From Fermentimonas sp. (GTDB lineage: Bacteria > Bacteroidota > Bacteroidia > Bacteroidales > Dysgonomonadaceae): DNA of 36,722 nt. The notes under the pieces were generated by a model. It was not told where the DNA came from. It made no database searches and saw only the letters and a list, made by a program, of their open reading frames with translations. The DNA lies in NCBI GenBank assembly GCA_028709385.1, contig JAQVXD010000025.1:1-36722 (forward strand), written 5' to 3'. This document shows positions 1-8,303 of the stretch, piece by piece. Position numbers and translations under genes: made by a program. Within the stretch, counting starts at the first letter, position 1. Every line of letters begins with the position of its first letter.

Positions 1-118
1 TCTCCTGCATTCGGGCAACGCTCTGACTGTTTAACTCCTTAAGAAGCCACATCCCTTCGTCGGCATTAGCAACTAAAGTCAAACAAAATATCACTATCGA
101 TAAAAAAACTTTTCTCAT
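1..118 (-). CDS. S46-family dipeptidyl-peptidase, N-terminus only (partial)
   Basis: Only the first 39 codons are present; the gene continues beyond the left edge. The translation begins MRKVFLSIVIFCLTLVANA, a clean signal peptide, followed by DEGMWLLKELN. A mature N-terminus of the form (A)DEGMWLL is a hallmark of the S46 serine dipeptidyl-peptidases DPP7 and DPP11, which act in the periplasm of Bacteroidales and release dipeptides from peptides for use as carbon and nitrogen source. The catalytic Ser, His and Asp lie outside the window, so DPP7 cannot be told from DPP11. It lies 75 bases downstream of the flippase gene on the same strand. Family call is from the N-terminal signature only. 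Confidence 0.75.
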   Translation of the reverse strand, partial: MRKVFLSIVIFCLTLVANADEGMWLLKELNSQSVARMQE

Positions 119-193
119 AATAAATAGTTCATTCTTTGTTTTATATTATTAATATTTATGTTTTTGATTAAAATCATTATTCATTAAGTCTTA

Positions 194-1690
194 TCATTGA
201 TTAAAATACTTACCGATAACTGGCCAGTTCTTTAGTGGTAACTCCTTTTTTATTACTACAAGCAAATAAACAAATATCAATACAGCGCTTATTAATAATC
301 TTATCCATAAGTTTTCAACAAACCGGTATGAAAATGTAATTCCGCCAAAAAGAATCAAAGCCAGCAGGAAGAAAGACCCTGCCGATTTTAGGTTATATGG
401 TATCGGGTAATTCTTCTGTCCCAGAAAATATGAAATAACCATCATAACAAGATTAGCAAAAAAGGAGGCCCATGCACAAGCCATATAGCTGTATATTGGA
501 ATAAAGATAACGTTAATTGCAATTGTGATGACGAAACCGAATAGTGAAATATATGCACCCCACTTAGTCTGATCAGTCAGTTTATACCACAATGAGAGAT
601 TAAAGTAAACACCAAAAAACAGTTCTCCCAGAAGTACAATTGGAACAACTTTCAACCCTACATGATACTCTTGAGGCAATAGAAATTTAACAATATCAAT
701 AAAACCGATTGTAATCAGAAATATGAGAAGTCCGAAGATAATGAAGTATTTAGTTGCATCACTAAACGACTGTCTCTCATCCGGATTACCCTTACTCCTG
801 GCGAAGATAAACGGTTCAAAGGCATAACGAAACGCTTGTGTGAACATCACCATTATAACAGCAATCTTAAAGTTCTGTCCATAAATTCCCAGCTCGGTAA
901 AAGCATTTGCGCTATCAGGATATAACCAGGGGAAAACTATCTTGTCAACCGTCTGATTCAAAATACCTGCAATCCCAAGTATCAGTATGGGAAATGAATA
1001 CTTCAGCATCTGACGTAAAAGCTGTTTATCGAAACTGAACTTAATCCTCAGTTCCGGTGACACCATAAGAAACTGTATTACAGAAGCTGTAAGATTTGAT
1101 ATAAGTATATAATCAACACCATTATTTATATCAAACCAAGAAAATACATCCGGAAATCTTGTTTGCAACCACGGGCAGGCAAGAAAAAAGAATAAATTGA
1201 AAAGTATTGTCAGAACAACATTTATAATCTTTATTGAGGCAAAACGAATGGGTCTGTTCTTGAATCTCAGTTTGGCAAACGGTATTGTTCCTATAACATC
1301 AACGCACAGAATGATTATCAGCAAAAGCAGCCAATGCGGCTTCATTGTTGTTCCGCCTAAAGCAACGGCTATGGGTTTGAGGAAAACCAGCGATATAAAA
1401 AAGAAAATCAGTGTAGTAGAAAATATACTGATAAAGGTTGTTGAAAAAACCTTATTCGGATCCTTCTCCTTATTGGCGAATCTGAAGAAGCCTGTTTCCA
1501 TCCCGTAGGTAAGAATTACCTGCAACAGTGCCACCCAGGCATAAAAGTTGGTCAGTACCCCTATATCAGAAATTCTTGGCAATGCAAAAGCCCAGTAAAG
1601 TGACAGAAGCCAACTGAGTAGTTTAGGCAGAACGCTGCCAACACCATAGAAAATGGTTTCTTTAGCTAAATTTTTCATTCCGCCTGCCAT
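194..1690 (-). CDS. Polysaccharide/lipopolysaccharide flippase (Wzx/MATE-like, MOP superfamily)
   Basis: A 498-residue, strongly hydrophobic protein with about a dozen predicted membrane segments spread over its whole length. It begins MAGGMKNLAKETIFYGVGS, and the pattern of a short start followed by KxLAKxTxxYG is typical of Bacteroidetes oligosaccharide flippases, which move lipid-linked sugar units across the inner membrane for O-antigen, capsule or exopolysaccharide. Met1 is kept as the start because homologues often carry such a four-residue prefix; Met5 (position 1678) is the alternative. No glycosyltransferase genes flank it, so its glycan is unknown. It is divergent from glyQS, and a plausible promoter lies at 1740-1747. 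Could also be a transporter of another lipid-linked substrate. Confidence 0.8.
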   Translation of the reverse strand: MAGGMKNLAKETIFYGVGSVLPKLLSWLLSLYWAFALPRISDIGVLTNFYAWVALLQVILTYGMETGFFRFANKEKDPNKVFSTTFISIFSTTLIFFFISLVFLKPIAVALGGTTMKPHWLLLLIIILCVDVIGTIPFAKLRFKNRPIRFASIKIINVVLTILFNLFFFLACPWLQTRFPDVFSWFDINNGVDYILISNLTASVIQFLMVSPELRIKFSFDKQLLRQMLKYSFPILILGIAGILNQTVDKIVFPWLYPDSANAFTELGIYGQNFKIAVIMVMFTQAFRYAFEPFIFARSKGNPDERQSFSDATKYFIIFGLLIFLITIGFIDIVKFLLPQEYHVGLKVVPIVLLGELFFGVYFNLSLWYKLTDQTKWGAYISLFGFVITIAINVIFIPIYSYMACAWASFFANLVMMVISYFLGQKNYPIPYNLKSAGSFFLLALILFGGITFSYRFVENLWIRLLISAVLIFVYLLVVIKKELPLKNWPVIGKYFNQ

Positions 1691-1739
1691 AAATGCCGAA
1701 TTATTCTGAGATTTGAAGATTGATAGTCATATATGCATG

Positions 1740-1747
1740 CAAAAATA
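1740..1747 (-). promoter_or_regulatory. Possible -7 element for the flippase gene
   Basis: Read on the minus strand this is TATTTTTG, a full match to the Bacteroidetes -7 consensus TAnnTTTG, about 50 bases upstream of the flippase start. No good -33 TTTG is seen at 19-21 bases further upstream, so the call is weak. Confidence 0.3.
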
Positions 1748-1833
1748 CAATTTTTCCTCTAAGACATCACCTGGAAGGCATTCAATTATTTATCTTTAAG
1801 AAGAATGATTGTCAAATTATCGAAAAAAACCCT

Positions 1834-1841
1834 TTACTTTG
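1834..1841 (+). promoter_or_regulatory. Possible -7 element for glyQS
   Basis: TTACTTTG matches TAnnTTTG at all but one position and lies 27 bases before the glyQS ATG. ATTG at 1808-1811 could be a degenerate -33 box with a 22-base spacer. Confidence 0.3.
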
Positions 1842-1867
1842 TGAGTTGAAACAGATAATTATTACAC

Positions 1868-3415
1868 ATGGCACAACAAGAAGAGGTATTTAAAAAAATA
1901 ATATCACACAGTAAAGAATATGGGTTTGTATTCCCCTCAAGTGAAATTTATGATGGTTTAAGTGCAGTTTATGACTACGGTCAGAACGGAGTTGAACTAA
2001 AAAACAATTTAAAAAAATATTGGTGGGACAGTATGGTTCTGCTGCATGAGAATGTTGTAGGTATTGATTCCGCAATTTTTATGCACCCCACAATATGGAA
2101 AGCTTCGGGGCATGTGGATGCTTTTAACGACCCACTGATAGACAATAAAGACAGCAAGAAACGCTACCGTGCCGATGTACTTATTGAAGATTACCTGGCA
2201 AAGCTGGATGATAAAATAGATAAAGAGGTTCAGAAAGCTGCAAAACGTTTTGGTGATACTTTTGATGAAAAGATGTATCGGGAAACAAATCCCCGCGTTC
2301 TTGAAAATCAGCAGAAACGTGACGAAATTCATACACGATTTGCTAAAGCGCTGAATGATAATAATCTTGAAGAATTACGACAAGTAATTATCGACTGTGA
2401 GATTGCTTGTCCGATTAGCGGCACAAGAAACTGGACGGAGGTGAGACAGTTCAACCTGATGTTCTCCACTGAAATGGGAGCAACTTCTGAAGGAGCTATG
2501 AAGGTTTATCTTCGTCCCGAATCTGCTCAGGGTATATTTGTTAATTTCCTGAATGTTCAGAAAACAGGACGCATGAAGGTTCCTTTTGGCATTGCGCAGA
2601 TTGGTAAAGCCTTCCGTAACGAAATTGTTGCACGTCAGTTTATCTTCCGTATGCGCGAGTTTGAGCAGATGGAAATGCAGTTCTTTGTAGTTCCCGGAGA
2701 AGAACTAGAGTGGTTTGAACACTGGAAGAAATTAAGAATGGAGTGGCATCAGGCACTTGGATTCGGTGCTGAAAAATATCGCTTTCATGATCATGATAAA
2801 CTGGCACATTATGCTAACGCGGCTACAGATATTGAGTTCGATATGCCATTTGGTTTCAAGGAGGTAGAGGGAATTCACTCGAGAACAGACTTCGACCTAA
2901 GCCAGCATGAGAAATTCTCAGGCAAAAAGTTGCAGTACTTTGATCCTGAACTTAATAAATCATACACTCCTTATGTTGTTGAAACATCTATTGGCGTTGA
3001 CCGAATGTTCCTGTCAATTCTGGCGGGCTCTTATTGCGAAGAGACTCTTGAAAGCGGCGAAACCCGTGTGGTAATGAAGTTTCCGGCTGAACTGGCACCT
3101 GTGAAACTGGCGATATTGCCTTTGGTAAGAAAAGACGGACTGCCCGAGAAAGCCCGCCAGATAATGGATGATCTTAAGTTCAGTTTCTCCTGCCAGTATG
3201 ACGAGAAAGACAGTATTGGTAAGCGTTACCGTCGTCACGATGCCATCGGTACACCTTTCTGTGCTACCATCGACCATCAGACACTTGAGGATAACACTGT
3301 TACAGTACGTTACCGCGACTCCATGGAACAGGAAAGGGTTGCTATCGATTCACTTCAGAGAATAATCTCTGAAAAAACTGATATGAAGAATCTGTTGAAA
3401 AAACTTTCTGTTTAA
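1868..3415 (+). CDS. glyQS: Glycine--tRNA ligase (single-chain, eukaryote/archaeal-like type)
   Basis: Class II aminoacyl-tRNA synthetase that charges tRNA-Gly with glycine in the cytoplasm. At 515 residues it has the length of the homodimeric single-chain enzyme, not the alpha2beta2 GlyQ/GlyS type. The N-terminus shows the family opening SHSKEYGFVFPSSEIYDG and the insert GHVDAFNDP. The class II core follows: RPESAQGIFVNF, motif 2 around FRNEI and FRMREFEQM, and motif 3 with SIGVDRMFL near residue 377. The C-terminal anticodon-binding domain runs from about residue 405, starting APVKLAILPLVRKDG. The FKBP lipoprotein gene follows after 18 bases, so the two are probably co-transcribed. No T-box leader is visible. 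Very confident. Confidence 0.97.
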   Translation: MAQQEEVFKKIISHSKEYGFVFPSSEIYDGLSAVYDYGQNGVELKNNLKKYWWDSMVLLHENVVGIDSAIFMHPTIWKASGHVDAFNDPLIDNKDSKKRYRADVLIEDYLAKLDDKIDKEVQKAAKRFGDTFDEKMYRETNPRVLENQQKRDEIHTRFAKALNDNNLEELRQVIIDCEIACPISGTRNWTEVRQFNLMFSTEMGATSEGAMKVYLRPESAQGIFVNFLNVQKTGRMKVPFGIAQIGKAFRNEIVARQFIFRMREFEQMEMQFFVVPGEELEWFEHWKKLRMEWHQALGFGAEKYRFHDHDKLAHYANAATDIEFDMPFGFKEVEGIHSRTDFDLSQHEKFSGKKLQYFDPELNKSYTPYVVETSIGVDRMFLSILAGSYCEETLESGETRVVMKFPAELAPVKLAILPLVRKDGLPEKARQIMDDLKFSFSCQYDEKDSIGKRYRRHDAIGTPFCATIDHQTLEDNTVTVRYRDSMEQERVAIDSLQRIISEKTDMKNLLKKLSV

Positions 3416-3433
3416 AACATAAAAACCACAACA

Positions 3434-3976
3434 ATGAAATTAAAACTATCATTATTCCTCAGCCTGTTTGCAATAATACTGCTTTATTCTTGTGATAAAG
3501 AAGAGACTTTTGACGACAGGTGGAAACTGGACAACGAAGCTCAGTTCGCCAAAATATCCTCCAGTTCAGAGTATACAAAAATAAACTCCGCTTCCGGAAG
3601 AGGTTATATAATGTACAAGGTGCTTGAGTCCGGTGAAAGCGAAAATAGTCCATATTTTACTGATGTAGTCAGAGTACGCTATACGGGATGGTATAAAATT
3701 GATTGGGCAAAAGCCGATAAATACAATGATGACAAGGGTAATGTTATAACCAATAAGAAAGTCTTCGATACTACTTCTTTGAGCAATGCTCCCAGAAGTT
3801 TCAAAGTAAACGGGGTTGTAGATGGTTTTTCAACCGCACTTCAGCATATGAAAGAGGGTGATAAATGGGAAATCTGGATACCATCAGATCTAGCTTACGG
3901 TGATACCGGATCAGGAGATATACCCGGATACACCACACTTGTATTTGAGATCGAATTGGTGGAAATAGTTGAATAA
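3434..3976 (+). CDS. FKBP-type peptidyl-prolyl isomerase lipoprotein
   Basis: A 180-residue protein starting MKLKLSLFLSLFAII with a lipobox ending at Cys20 (LLYSC), so it is a predicted lipoprotein. From about residue 80 it carries an FKBP domain: DVVRVRYTGW, then KVFDTT, then a GFSTALQHMKEGDKWEIWIP stretch, then AYGDTGSG and a final TTLVFEIELVEI strand. These are the usual landmarks of the FKBP fold that catalyses cis-trans isomerisation of prolyl bonds during envelope protein folding. A 14-residue insertion (about residues 96-110) lies between the first strands. It follows glyQS by 18 bases and is closed by the terminator at 4014-4057. Confidence 0.9.
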   Translation: MKLKLSLFLSLFAIILLYSCDKEETFDDRWKLDNEAQFAKISSSSEYTKINSASGRGYIMYKVLESGESENSPYFTDVVRVRYTGWYKIDWAKADKYNDDKGNVITNKKVFDTTSLSNAPRSFKVNGVVDGFSTALQHMKEGDKWEIWIPSDLAYGDTGSGDIPGYTTLVFEIELVEIVE

Positions 3977-4013
3977 TCAATAGATAGTTGATTAATTTGA
4001 CGTGACAACGTTC

Positions 4014-4057
4014 AAAACAAAAAAGGAAACTACGACTGAAGTTTCCTTTTTTGTTTT
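4014..4057. terminator. Bidirectional intrinsic terminator between FKBP gene and dacB
   Basis: A perfect 18-base-pair hairpin: left arm 4014-4031, 8-base loop 4032-4039, right arm 4040-4057. The core is GGAAACT/AGTTTCC and both outer arms are A/T-rich, giving a T tract on either strand. It sits between convergent genes and can stop transcription from both sides. Confidence 0.88.
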
Positions 4058-4089
4058 ATTTTATAATTCACTTTTATAAAGTTCAGCCT

Positions 4090-5529
4090 TTATAAACTCA
4101 ACAAAAACTGTTCAATAATCGCTCTCACCTGAGCATTTGTTCCATTGAATTTATTTACCATAATTGCAAAAGCATATTTTTTATTGCCATCCGACAAGTA
4201 TCCCGCATAACACTGCACACCGCCAATACTGCCGCTTTTAGCTACGATCTTCCCGGTATATTTTGTATTTCGCATAAAACCCCTGAGCGTTCCATCCTGC
4301 CCTGATTTTGGTAAAGAGCTGATAAAAGCTTCACTGTACTTGCTATCATTATGCATATATATCAGCAAATCTGTAAGGAACTTCGGACTTACTGCATTCT
4401 GTGGAGCCAGACCGCTTCCGTCATGCATTTGAAGTGATATATTTTCAATACCTTTAGTTTTCCAGAATTCACCTGTATATTCAATTCCTGCATCAAGGGC
4501 ATTCTCATAAATATCACTCTTCACATTTCTGCCAACTGTGCGAATCAGATGCTCCGCATAGTGATTGTTACTCTCCACATTAACCTCTCTTACGATCTCG
4601 TACAGTGGCCGTGATAATTGGGTGAATACCGACTGCCCAACTTTATATGCAGGTTGAGCTTTCAAAGGAGAACACATTCCTGCTAAATAATCCTCTCTTG
4701 CAGTTTTCACTTCACCCACTTTATAGCCCGCTTTTCTAAGATGATCGGCTAAAGTTTCTCCTAATAGCAACCCGGGATCAGGTATATCTCCTTTTATGCT
4801 GAATGAAGTTCTTCCACCCGGAATATCACCTCTTAATGCCCTGTCGTATGAAAACGGAGCACCGTAGATATATCCGTTATCGCGACCTGTATTGTTAAGT
4901 TTGAGCTCGTTCCGGAAAGTCAAACCTTTTATTTGTGGTTCAGTTCTAACTATTACCGGACAACTTTTTTTATCGACCGTATTAAAAAACAGGCGGTAAC
5001 TGTTGTCAAATATACTTATTCCATATGAACCCGATGCATAATAATTGCCAAGATCAATCCATGTCCATTCGGGTGAAACACCCTCATATCCAAACAAATT
5101 ATCCACAATATACAATGAGTAGCTACGATCTTTAGAAAGTGATTTATTAAGTAACTGTAAGCTATTCACAAAGAATCCATTGGGGTTTTCACTAAACACC
5201 TCACTGCCTAAAGTGGGATCTCCCGCCCCTATTACCAATATTCGCGACGGATCGTTAGCATCAAACGCAACCTCCGTTCTGTATCTGTAATTATCACCTA
5301 AAGTCTCAATGGCTGTGGCAGTTGTAACCAATTTTAATACCGAAGCCGGAGTAAGCGATTTCTCAGCATTATGCGAGACAATGCTCCTGCCTGAAGAAAT
5401 ATCCACTACAGAAATACCAACAGAAGCATGTTTTAATATGGGATTATTTGTAAACTGCTGTACTGCCGGTTGTGAGAATGCGATGCAACTAACCAAAATT
5501 AATATTGTCGTATTTAATGTTTTCAGCAT
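4090..5529 (-). CDS. dacB: D-alanyl-D-alanine carboxypeptidase/endopeptidase (PBP4, peptidase S13)
   Basis: Periplasmic penicillin-binding protein that removes the terminal D-Ala of peptidoglycan stem peptides and/or cuts D-Ala-mDAP cross-links. The 479-residue sequence has a hydrophobic leader (residues 1-19). The active-site motifs are in the right order and spacing for class C PBPs: SxxK as SVLK with the nucleophile Ser63 and Lys66, SxN as S320-N-N322, and KTG-like KSG at 431-433. The long stretch between motifs 1 and 2 is the domain insertion typical of DacB. Cys15 in LVSC could be a weak lipobox. It lies 84 bases downstream of the polysaccharide deacetylase-like gene on the same strand, consistent with cell-wall work. 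Confidence 0.93.
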   Translation of the reverse strand: MLKTLNTTILILVSCIAFSQPAVQQFTNNPILKHASVGISVVDISSGRSIVSHNAEKSLTPASVLKLVTTATAIETLGDNYRYRTEVAFDANDPSRILVIGAGDPTLGSEVFSENPNGFFVNSLQLLNKSLSKDRSYSLYIVDNLFGYEGVSPEWTWIDLGNYYASGSYGISIFDNSYRLFFNTVDKKSCPVIVRTEPQIKGLTFRNELKLNNTGRDNGYIYGAPFSYDRALRGDIPGGRTSFSIKGDIPDPGLLLGETLADHLRKAGYKVGEVKTAREDYLAGMCSPLKAQPAYKVGQSVFTQLSRPLYEIVREVNVESNNHYAEHLIRTVGRNVKSDIYENALDAGIEYTGEFWKTKGIENISLQMHDGSGLAPQNAVSPKFLTDLLIYMHNDSKYSEAFISSLPKSGQDGTLRGFMRNTKYTGKIVAKSGSIGGVQCYAGYLSDGNKKYAFAIMVNKFNGTNAQVRAIIEQFLLSL

Positions 5530-5613
5530 AGTTAATTATTTAAGTAGTTTTTTGTAAACTATTTTATTTCAACACTCACTATTTTAACAGAAGATTAATC
5601 AGCATTTTATCAT

Positions 5614-6429
5614 TTACTTTTTGTGTTCTCCAAGCAGTTCGTCAAGTCTTACAAAACTGTAACCTCTGTTTTTCAGTTCAGTTATCAAATCATCCAACCG
5701 ATCATAAAGTTTATCCGTGCGCTTGGGATCTGTACCGATATGTATCAGAAGGATAAAACCGTCTAGTCCGTTTTCATCCTGCTCTTCATACCTGAGAATA
5801 TTATTATAAATCGCTTCAGAAGAGAGATAGTTATTCATTTCAGGCGTCGTATAATCAGCATTAGAAGTTGTTCCCGGAGTAAAATTCACAATCACTACTC
5901 CCATATTTTTTGCCCATTCACTAATTTCTTTGTTATACCATTCGTAAGGTGGCATAAAATATCGTGGCGATTCAACAGATAAGCCAATTTTCTCCATTGC
6001 CAGATAGTTATCTTTCAAATCTTCCTCAAACTGAATCCTGGTAACAAGTGTAGAATCGCGTTTTGTCCAGTCGGCATACAGCAGATGCCTGTCTGAATGT
6101 GGTGCCAAATAATGACCTGACTCCTGAAGCCGTATAGAAAACTCGGGGTACTTTCTGTAAAAATCACCCGTTAGAAAAAATGCACCCTTAACATCATACA
6201 TTTTCAGAGTGTGCATAATAGTTTCTGCACCATCCGCAAACTCATGCCCTGTGAAAACCAGAGAAAGCTGTTTCTTTTCTCTGTCACCCCTATTTATTCC
6301 ACCCTCAACCATAGTTTTTTTATCATTTGAATCTAAATAGTCAATTTGACTAACTTTATTGGAGAAATTATATGAGTAGACTACTGAGGTGAAAAGTGAC
6401 AGAATAAGGGTAAATAAAATATTTTTCAT
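5614..6429 (-). CDS. Polysaccharide deacetylase-like (NodB/CE4-fold) secreted protein
   Basis: A 271-residue protein with a signal peptide (residues 1-19) and a NodB-type domain. Motif 1 is FTGHEFADG (residues 59-67), motif 2 is HSDRH (His111, His115), motif 3 is MPPYEWYN (159-166), and motif 5 is LLIHIG (228-232). His111, His115 and Asp66 would be the metal ligands. The usual catalytic-base Asp of the FDDG motif is Ala65 here, while an unusual GHE precedes it. From memory, this variant resembles deacetylase modules found attached to GH9 enzymes in Bacteroidetes. Expected role is removal of acetyl groups from a glycan or peptidoglycan; the substrate is unknown. Upstream of dacB on the same strand. 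Confidence 0.82.
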   Translation of the reverse strand: MKNILFTLILSLFTSVVYSYNFSNKVSQIDYLDSNDKKTMVEGGINRGDREKKQLSLVFTGHEFADGAETIMHTLKMYDVKGAFFLTGDFYRKYPEFSIRLQESGHYLAPHSDRHLLYADWTKRDSTLVTRIQFEEDLKDNYLAMEKIGLSVESPRYFMPPYEWYNKEISEWAKNMGVVIVNFTPGTTSNADYTTPEMNNYLSSEAIYNNILRYEEQDENGLDGFILLIHIGTDPKRTDKLYDRLDDLITELKNRGYSFVRLDELLGEHKK

Positions 6430-6449
6430 ACAGCTGATTTTAATAATTA

Positions 6450-6457
6450 CAAATATA
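6450..6457 (-). promoter_or_regulatory. Possible -7 element for the deacetylase-like gene
   Basis: On the minus strand this reads TATATTTG, a match to TAnnTTTG, about 21 bases upstream of the ATG. No matching -33 box is at the normal distance. Confidence 0.28.
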
Positions 6458-6513
6458 ACAATTAATAATTAATAGGGTATTTACAATAAAAGGACTTTAC
6501 AATATCCATACTA

Positions 6514-6535
6514 AGTCCGTACATAGTCCGTACAT
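6514..6535. repeat. Tandem 11-base direct repeat (two copies)
   Basis: AGTCCGTACAT occurs twice back to back (6514-6524 and 6525-6535). It lies in the 295-base gene-free stretch 6430-6724, in which I see only this repeat, a weak promoter and the terminator at 6671-6700. Confidence 0.7.
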
Positions 6536-6670
6536 AGCTTATATAAATATGAAGTTGATACGAAAAAGGTACGTCTTATGTATATCCAGGCTTTGGGCAA
6601 AATAAGGACAATTCACATAGAAACAATTATATTGCCTGATCCAAAAAAAACTATTACTTTGAAATTGGTA

Positions 6671-6700
6671 TAAAAAAACCTGCATAAGTAAATATGCAGG
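6671..6700 (-). terminator. Intrinsic terminator of the first barrel gene
   Basis: Hairpin CCTGCATA (6679-6686), loop of 6 bases, TATGCAGG (6693-6700). On the minus strand it is followed by a run of T from the A tract at 6672-6678. It lies just past the stop of the gene at 6725-7318. Confidence 0.8.
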
Positions 6701-6724
6701 GTCTTATTAAGAATAAAAAAATAT

Positions 6725-7318
6725 TTAAAACTTATATCCTATGGAAAGGTATGCATTTTGATTTTTCACGCTACTTCCTTCACTAAACTCATCGATCATA
6801 ACATCCACAAGCCCCATATCCCAGCCAATGTCCAGAAGTATGGCTCCAAATTCTGCACCAACACCAATACCTAAACCGGCATCAAATCTCTCGAAAAGAC
6901 CCTCATCGCCAAATGTATCCATCTCACCACCATTAGTCATTTTTCCTCCTATACCGTATGCTGCATAAGGTCCACCGTGAAAAACAATACGGGTTCCCGG
7001 AGAAACATCTAGTTTATAAGCATAGTGTACCGGCAATTGTAAATACATTGCATTTACTGTCGTGTTATCTATTTCATCATCCATTTTAAACCCTTTGGTT
7101 GTAAAGAAAATTCCCGTTTGAATAGCTGAGTTGTATGAAAACTCATAATCTGCCAATATACCAGCATGAAAACCTATCTTGGCGTTATTGTCTGTTACGT
7201 CCTCACCATATACATTCGACAAATTAACGCCTCCTTTGACACCTAAATTCACCTGCGCACTAACAGAAGTTACTGTTGCAATTATCACAAAAACAAGAAA
7301 CAATCTTTTTGTTTTCAT
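6725..7318 (-). CDS. Outer-membrane beta-barrel protein (porin-like), paralogue 1
   Basis: A 197-residue protein with a signal peptide ending in SVSA before Gln22, then NLGVKGGVNLSN, the standard opening of small Bacteroidetes outer-membrane beta-barrel proteins of the OmpA/OprF-like N-terminal type. Alternating hydrophobic residues and glycine-rich turns continue to a C-terminus ending in the aromatic residue Phe (IGYKF), as expected for BAM recognition. It is closely related to the next gene upstream: the stretch MYLQLPVHYAYKLDVSPGTR (residues 91-110) is identical in both. It has its own terminator and likely its own promoter. Function is not known; proteins of this kind are usually small channels or structural barrels. 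Confidence 0.82.
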   Translation of the reverse strand: MKTKRLFLVFVIIATVTSVSAQVNLGVKGGVNLSNVYGEDVTDNNAKIGFHAGILADYEFSYNSAIQTGIFFTTKGFKMDDEIDNTTVNAMYLQLPVHYAYKLDVSPGTRIVFHGGPYAAYGIGGKMTNGGEMDTFGDEGLFERFDAGLGIGVGAEFGAILLDIGWDMGLVDVMIDEFSEGSSVKNQNAYLSIGYKF

Positions 7319-7436
7319 AATTATTAAAATTTAAACATATTAAATAACCCAATCAAAACTTTATCTTCCTTATAACAATATTATTGAATTTTTGTTGCTT
7401 CACTATTAATCTATTACAGTTGATTTTAATTAATAA

Positions 7437-7470
7437 AAACGCCCTGCAATAAGAACTTTGCAGGGCGTTT
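7437..7470 (-). terminator. Intrinsic terminator of the second barrel gene
   Basis: A 13-base-pair GC-rich hairpin: AAACGCCCTGCAA (7437-7449) with its complement at 7458-7470 and an 8-base loop. On the minus strand it runs into a T-rich tail. It separates the two barrel genes. Confidence 0.87.
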
Positions 7471-7491
7471 ATTTAGATATTTAATCTCTGT

Positions 7492-8100
7492 TTAAAACTT
7501 ATATCCTAAAGAAAGGTATGCGTTTTGATTTTTGACATTACTATCATTGGCGTTTGAAATATTCACCAGTCCAAAATCCCATCCTAAATCCACGAGTATT
7601 GGACCGAATTCAGCTCCAACGCCAAGACCAACTCCTGCATCAAAGGGTTTGTACTGGAAGTCTCCGTCACCAAATATTTTATCAACTTCTAAAGATCCCG
7701 ACTCTCCAACATCCAACTTCCTGCTTCCACCTACTCCGTAAGCTGCATAAGGACCTGCATGAAAAACTACCCTTGTTCCCGGGGATACATCAAGTTTATA
7801 AGCATAATGTACAGGTAGTTGTAGATACATAAGGTTTTCTGTATAATCCAAATTTTCAGAATCATACTTAAACCCCTTAGTTGTGAAAAATAATCCTGTT
7901 TGAATTGCTGAGTTGTAAGAAAAGTCGATATCGGCAAGTAAACCTACATTGAATCCGATCTTAATGTTTTCATTGGTAACTTCGTCACCATATAAATTAG
8001 ACATGTTTACGCCACCTTTAATACCAAGGCTTACCTGAGCACTCACGGCTGTTACCATAGCAAACATTGTAAGTAGCAGCATTAATCTGTTTTTTTTCAT
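7492..8100 (-). CDS. Outer-membrane beta-barrel protein (porin-like), paralogue 2
   Basis: A 202-residue protein built like its neighbour: signal peptide ending AVSA before Gln22, then SLGIKGGVNMSN, glycine- and aromatic-rich strands, and a C-terminal LSLGYKF. The pair shares long identical blocks, including NSAIQTG, FFTTKGFK and PVHYAYKLDVSPGTR, and differs mainly in loops around residues 80-90 and 128-150, the regions likely to be surface loops. This is a tandem duplication with loop divergence. A short hairpin in its 5' leader (8137-8156) may affect expression. No specific function can be given. Confidence 0.82.
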   Translation of the reverse strand: MKKNRLMLLLTMFAMVTAVSAQVSLGIKGGVNMSNLYGDEVTNENIKIGFNVGLLADIDFSYNSAIQTGLFFTTKGFKYDSENLDYTENLMYLQLPVHYAYKLDVSPGTRVVFHAGPYAAYGVGGSRKLDVGESGSLEVDKIFGDGDFQYKPFDAGVGLGVGAEFGPILVDLGWDFGLVNISNANDSNVKNQNAYLSLGYKF

Positions 8101-8136
8101 AATTAAAATAGTTAGTTAATTTAGTCAGTTTGTTAC

Positions 8137-8156
8137 TTTGAAGATTAGTCTTCAAA
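8137..8156 (-). promoter_or_regulatory. Short perfect hairpin in the leader of barrel gene 2
   Basis: TTTGAAGA (8137-8144), tetraloop TTAG, TCTTCAAA (8149-8156), 37 bases upstream of the ATG. There is no T tract after it on the minus strand, so it is more likely an operator or a 5' leader structure than a terminator. Confidence 0.4.
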
Positions 8157-8303
8157 AACAGCTTTAAAACGCCTTCAAAGGTTTTTTGTTCAAAAAATTG
8201 AGAAATCCTGTTTAAATGTGGAGAAATTTTAGCTAACAAAAGCTTGAGTATTTCAACTAATTATTAGTATTTCAACAAATTATTGTGAAACAATATTTTA
8301 ATA

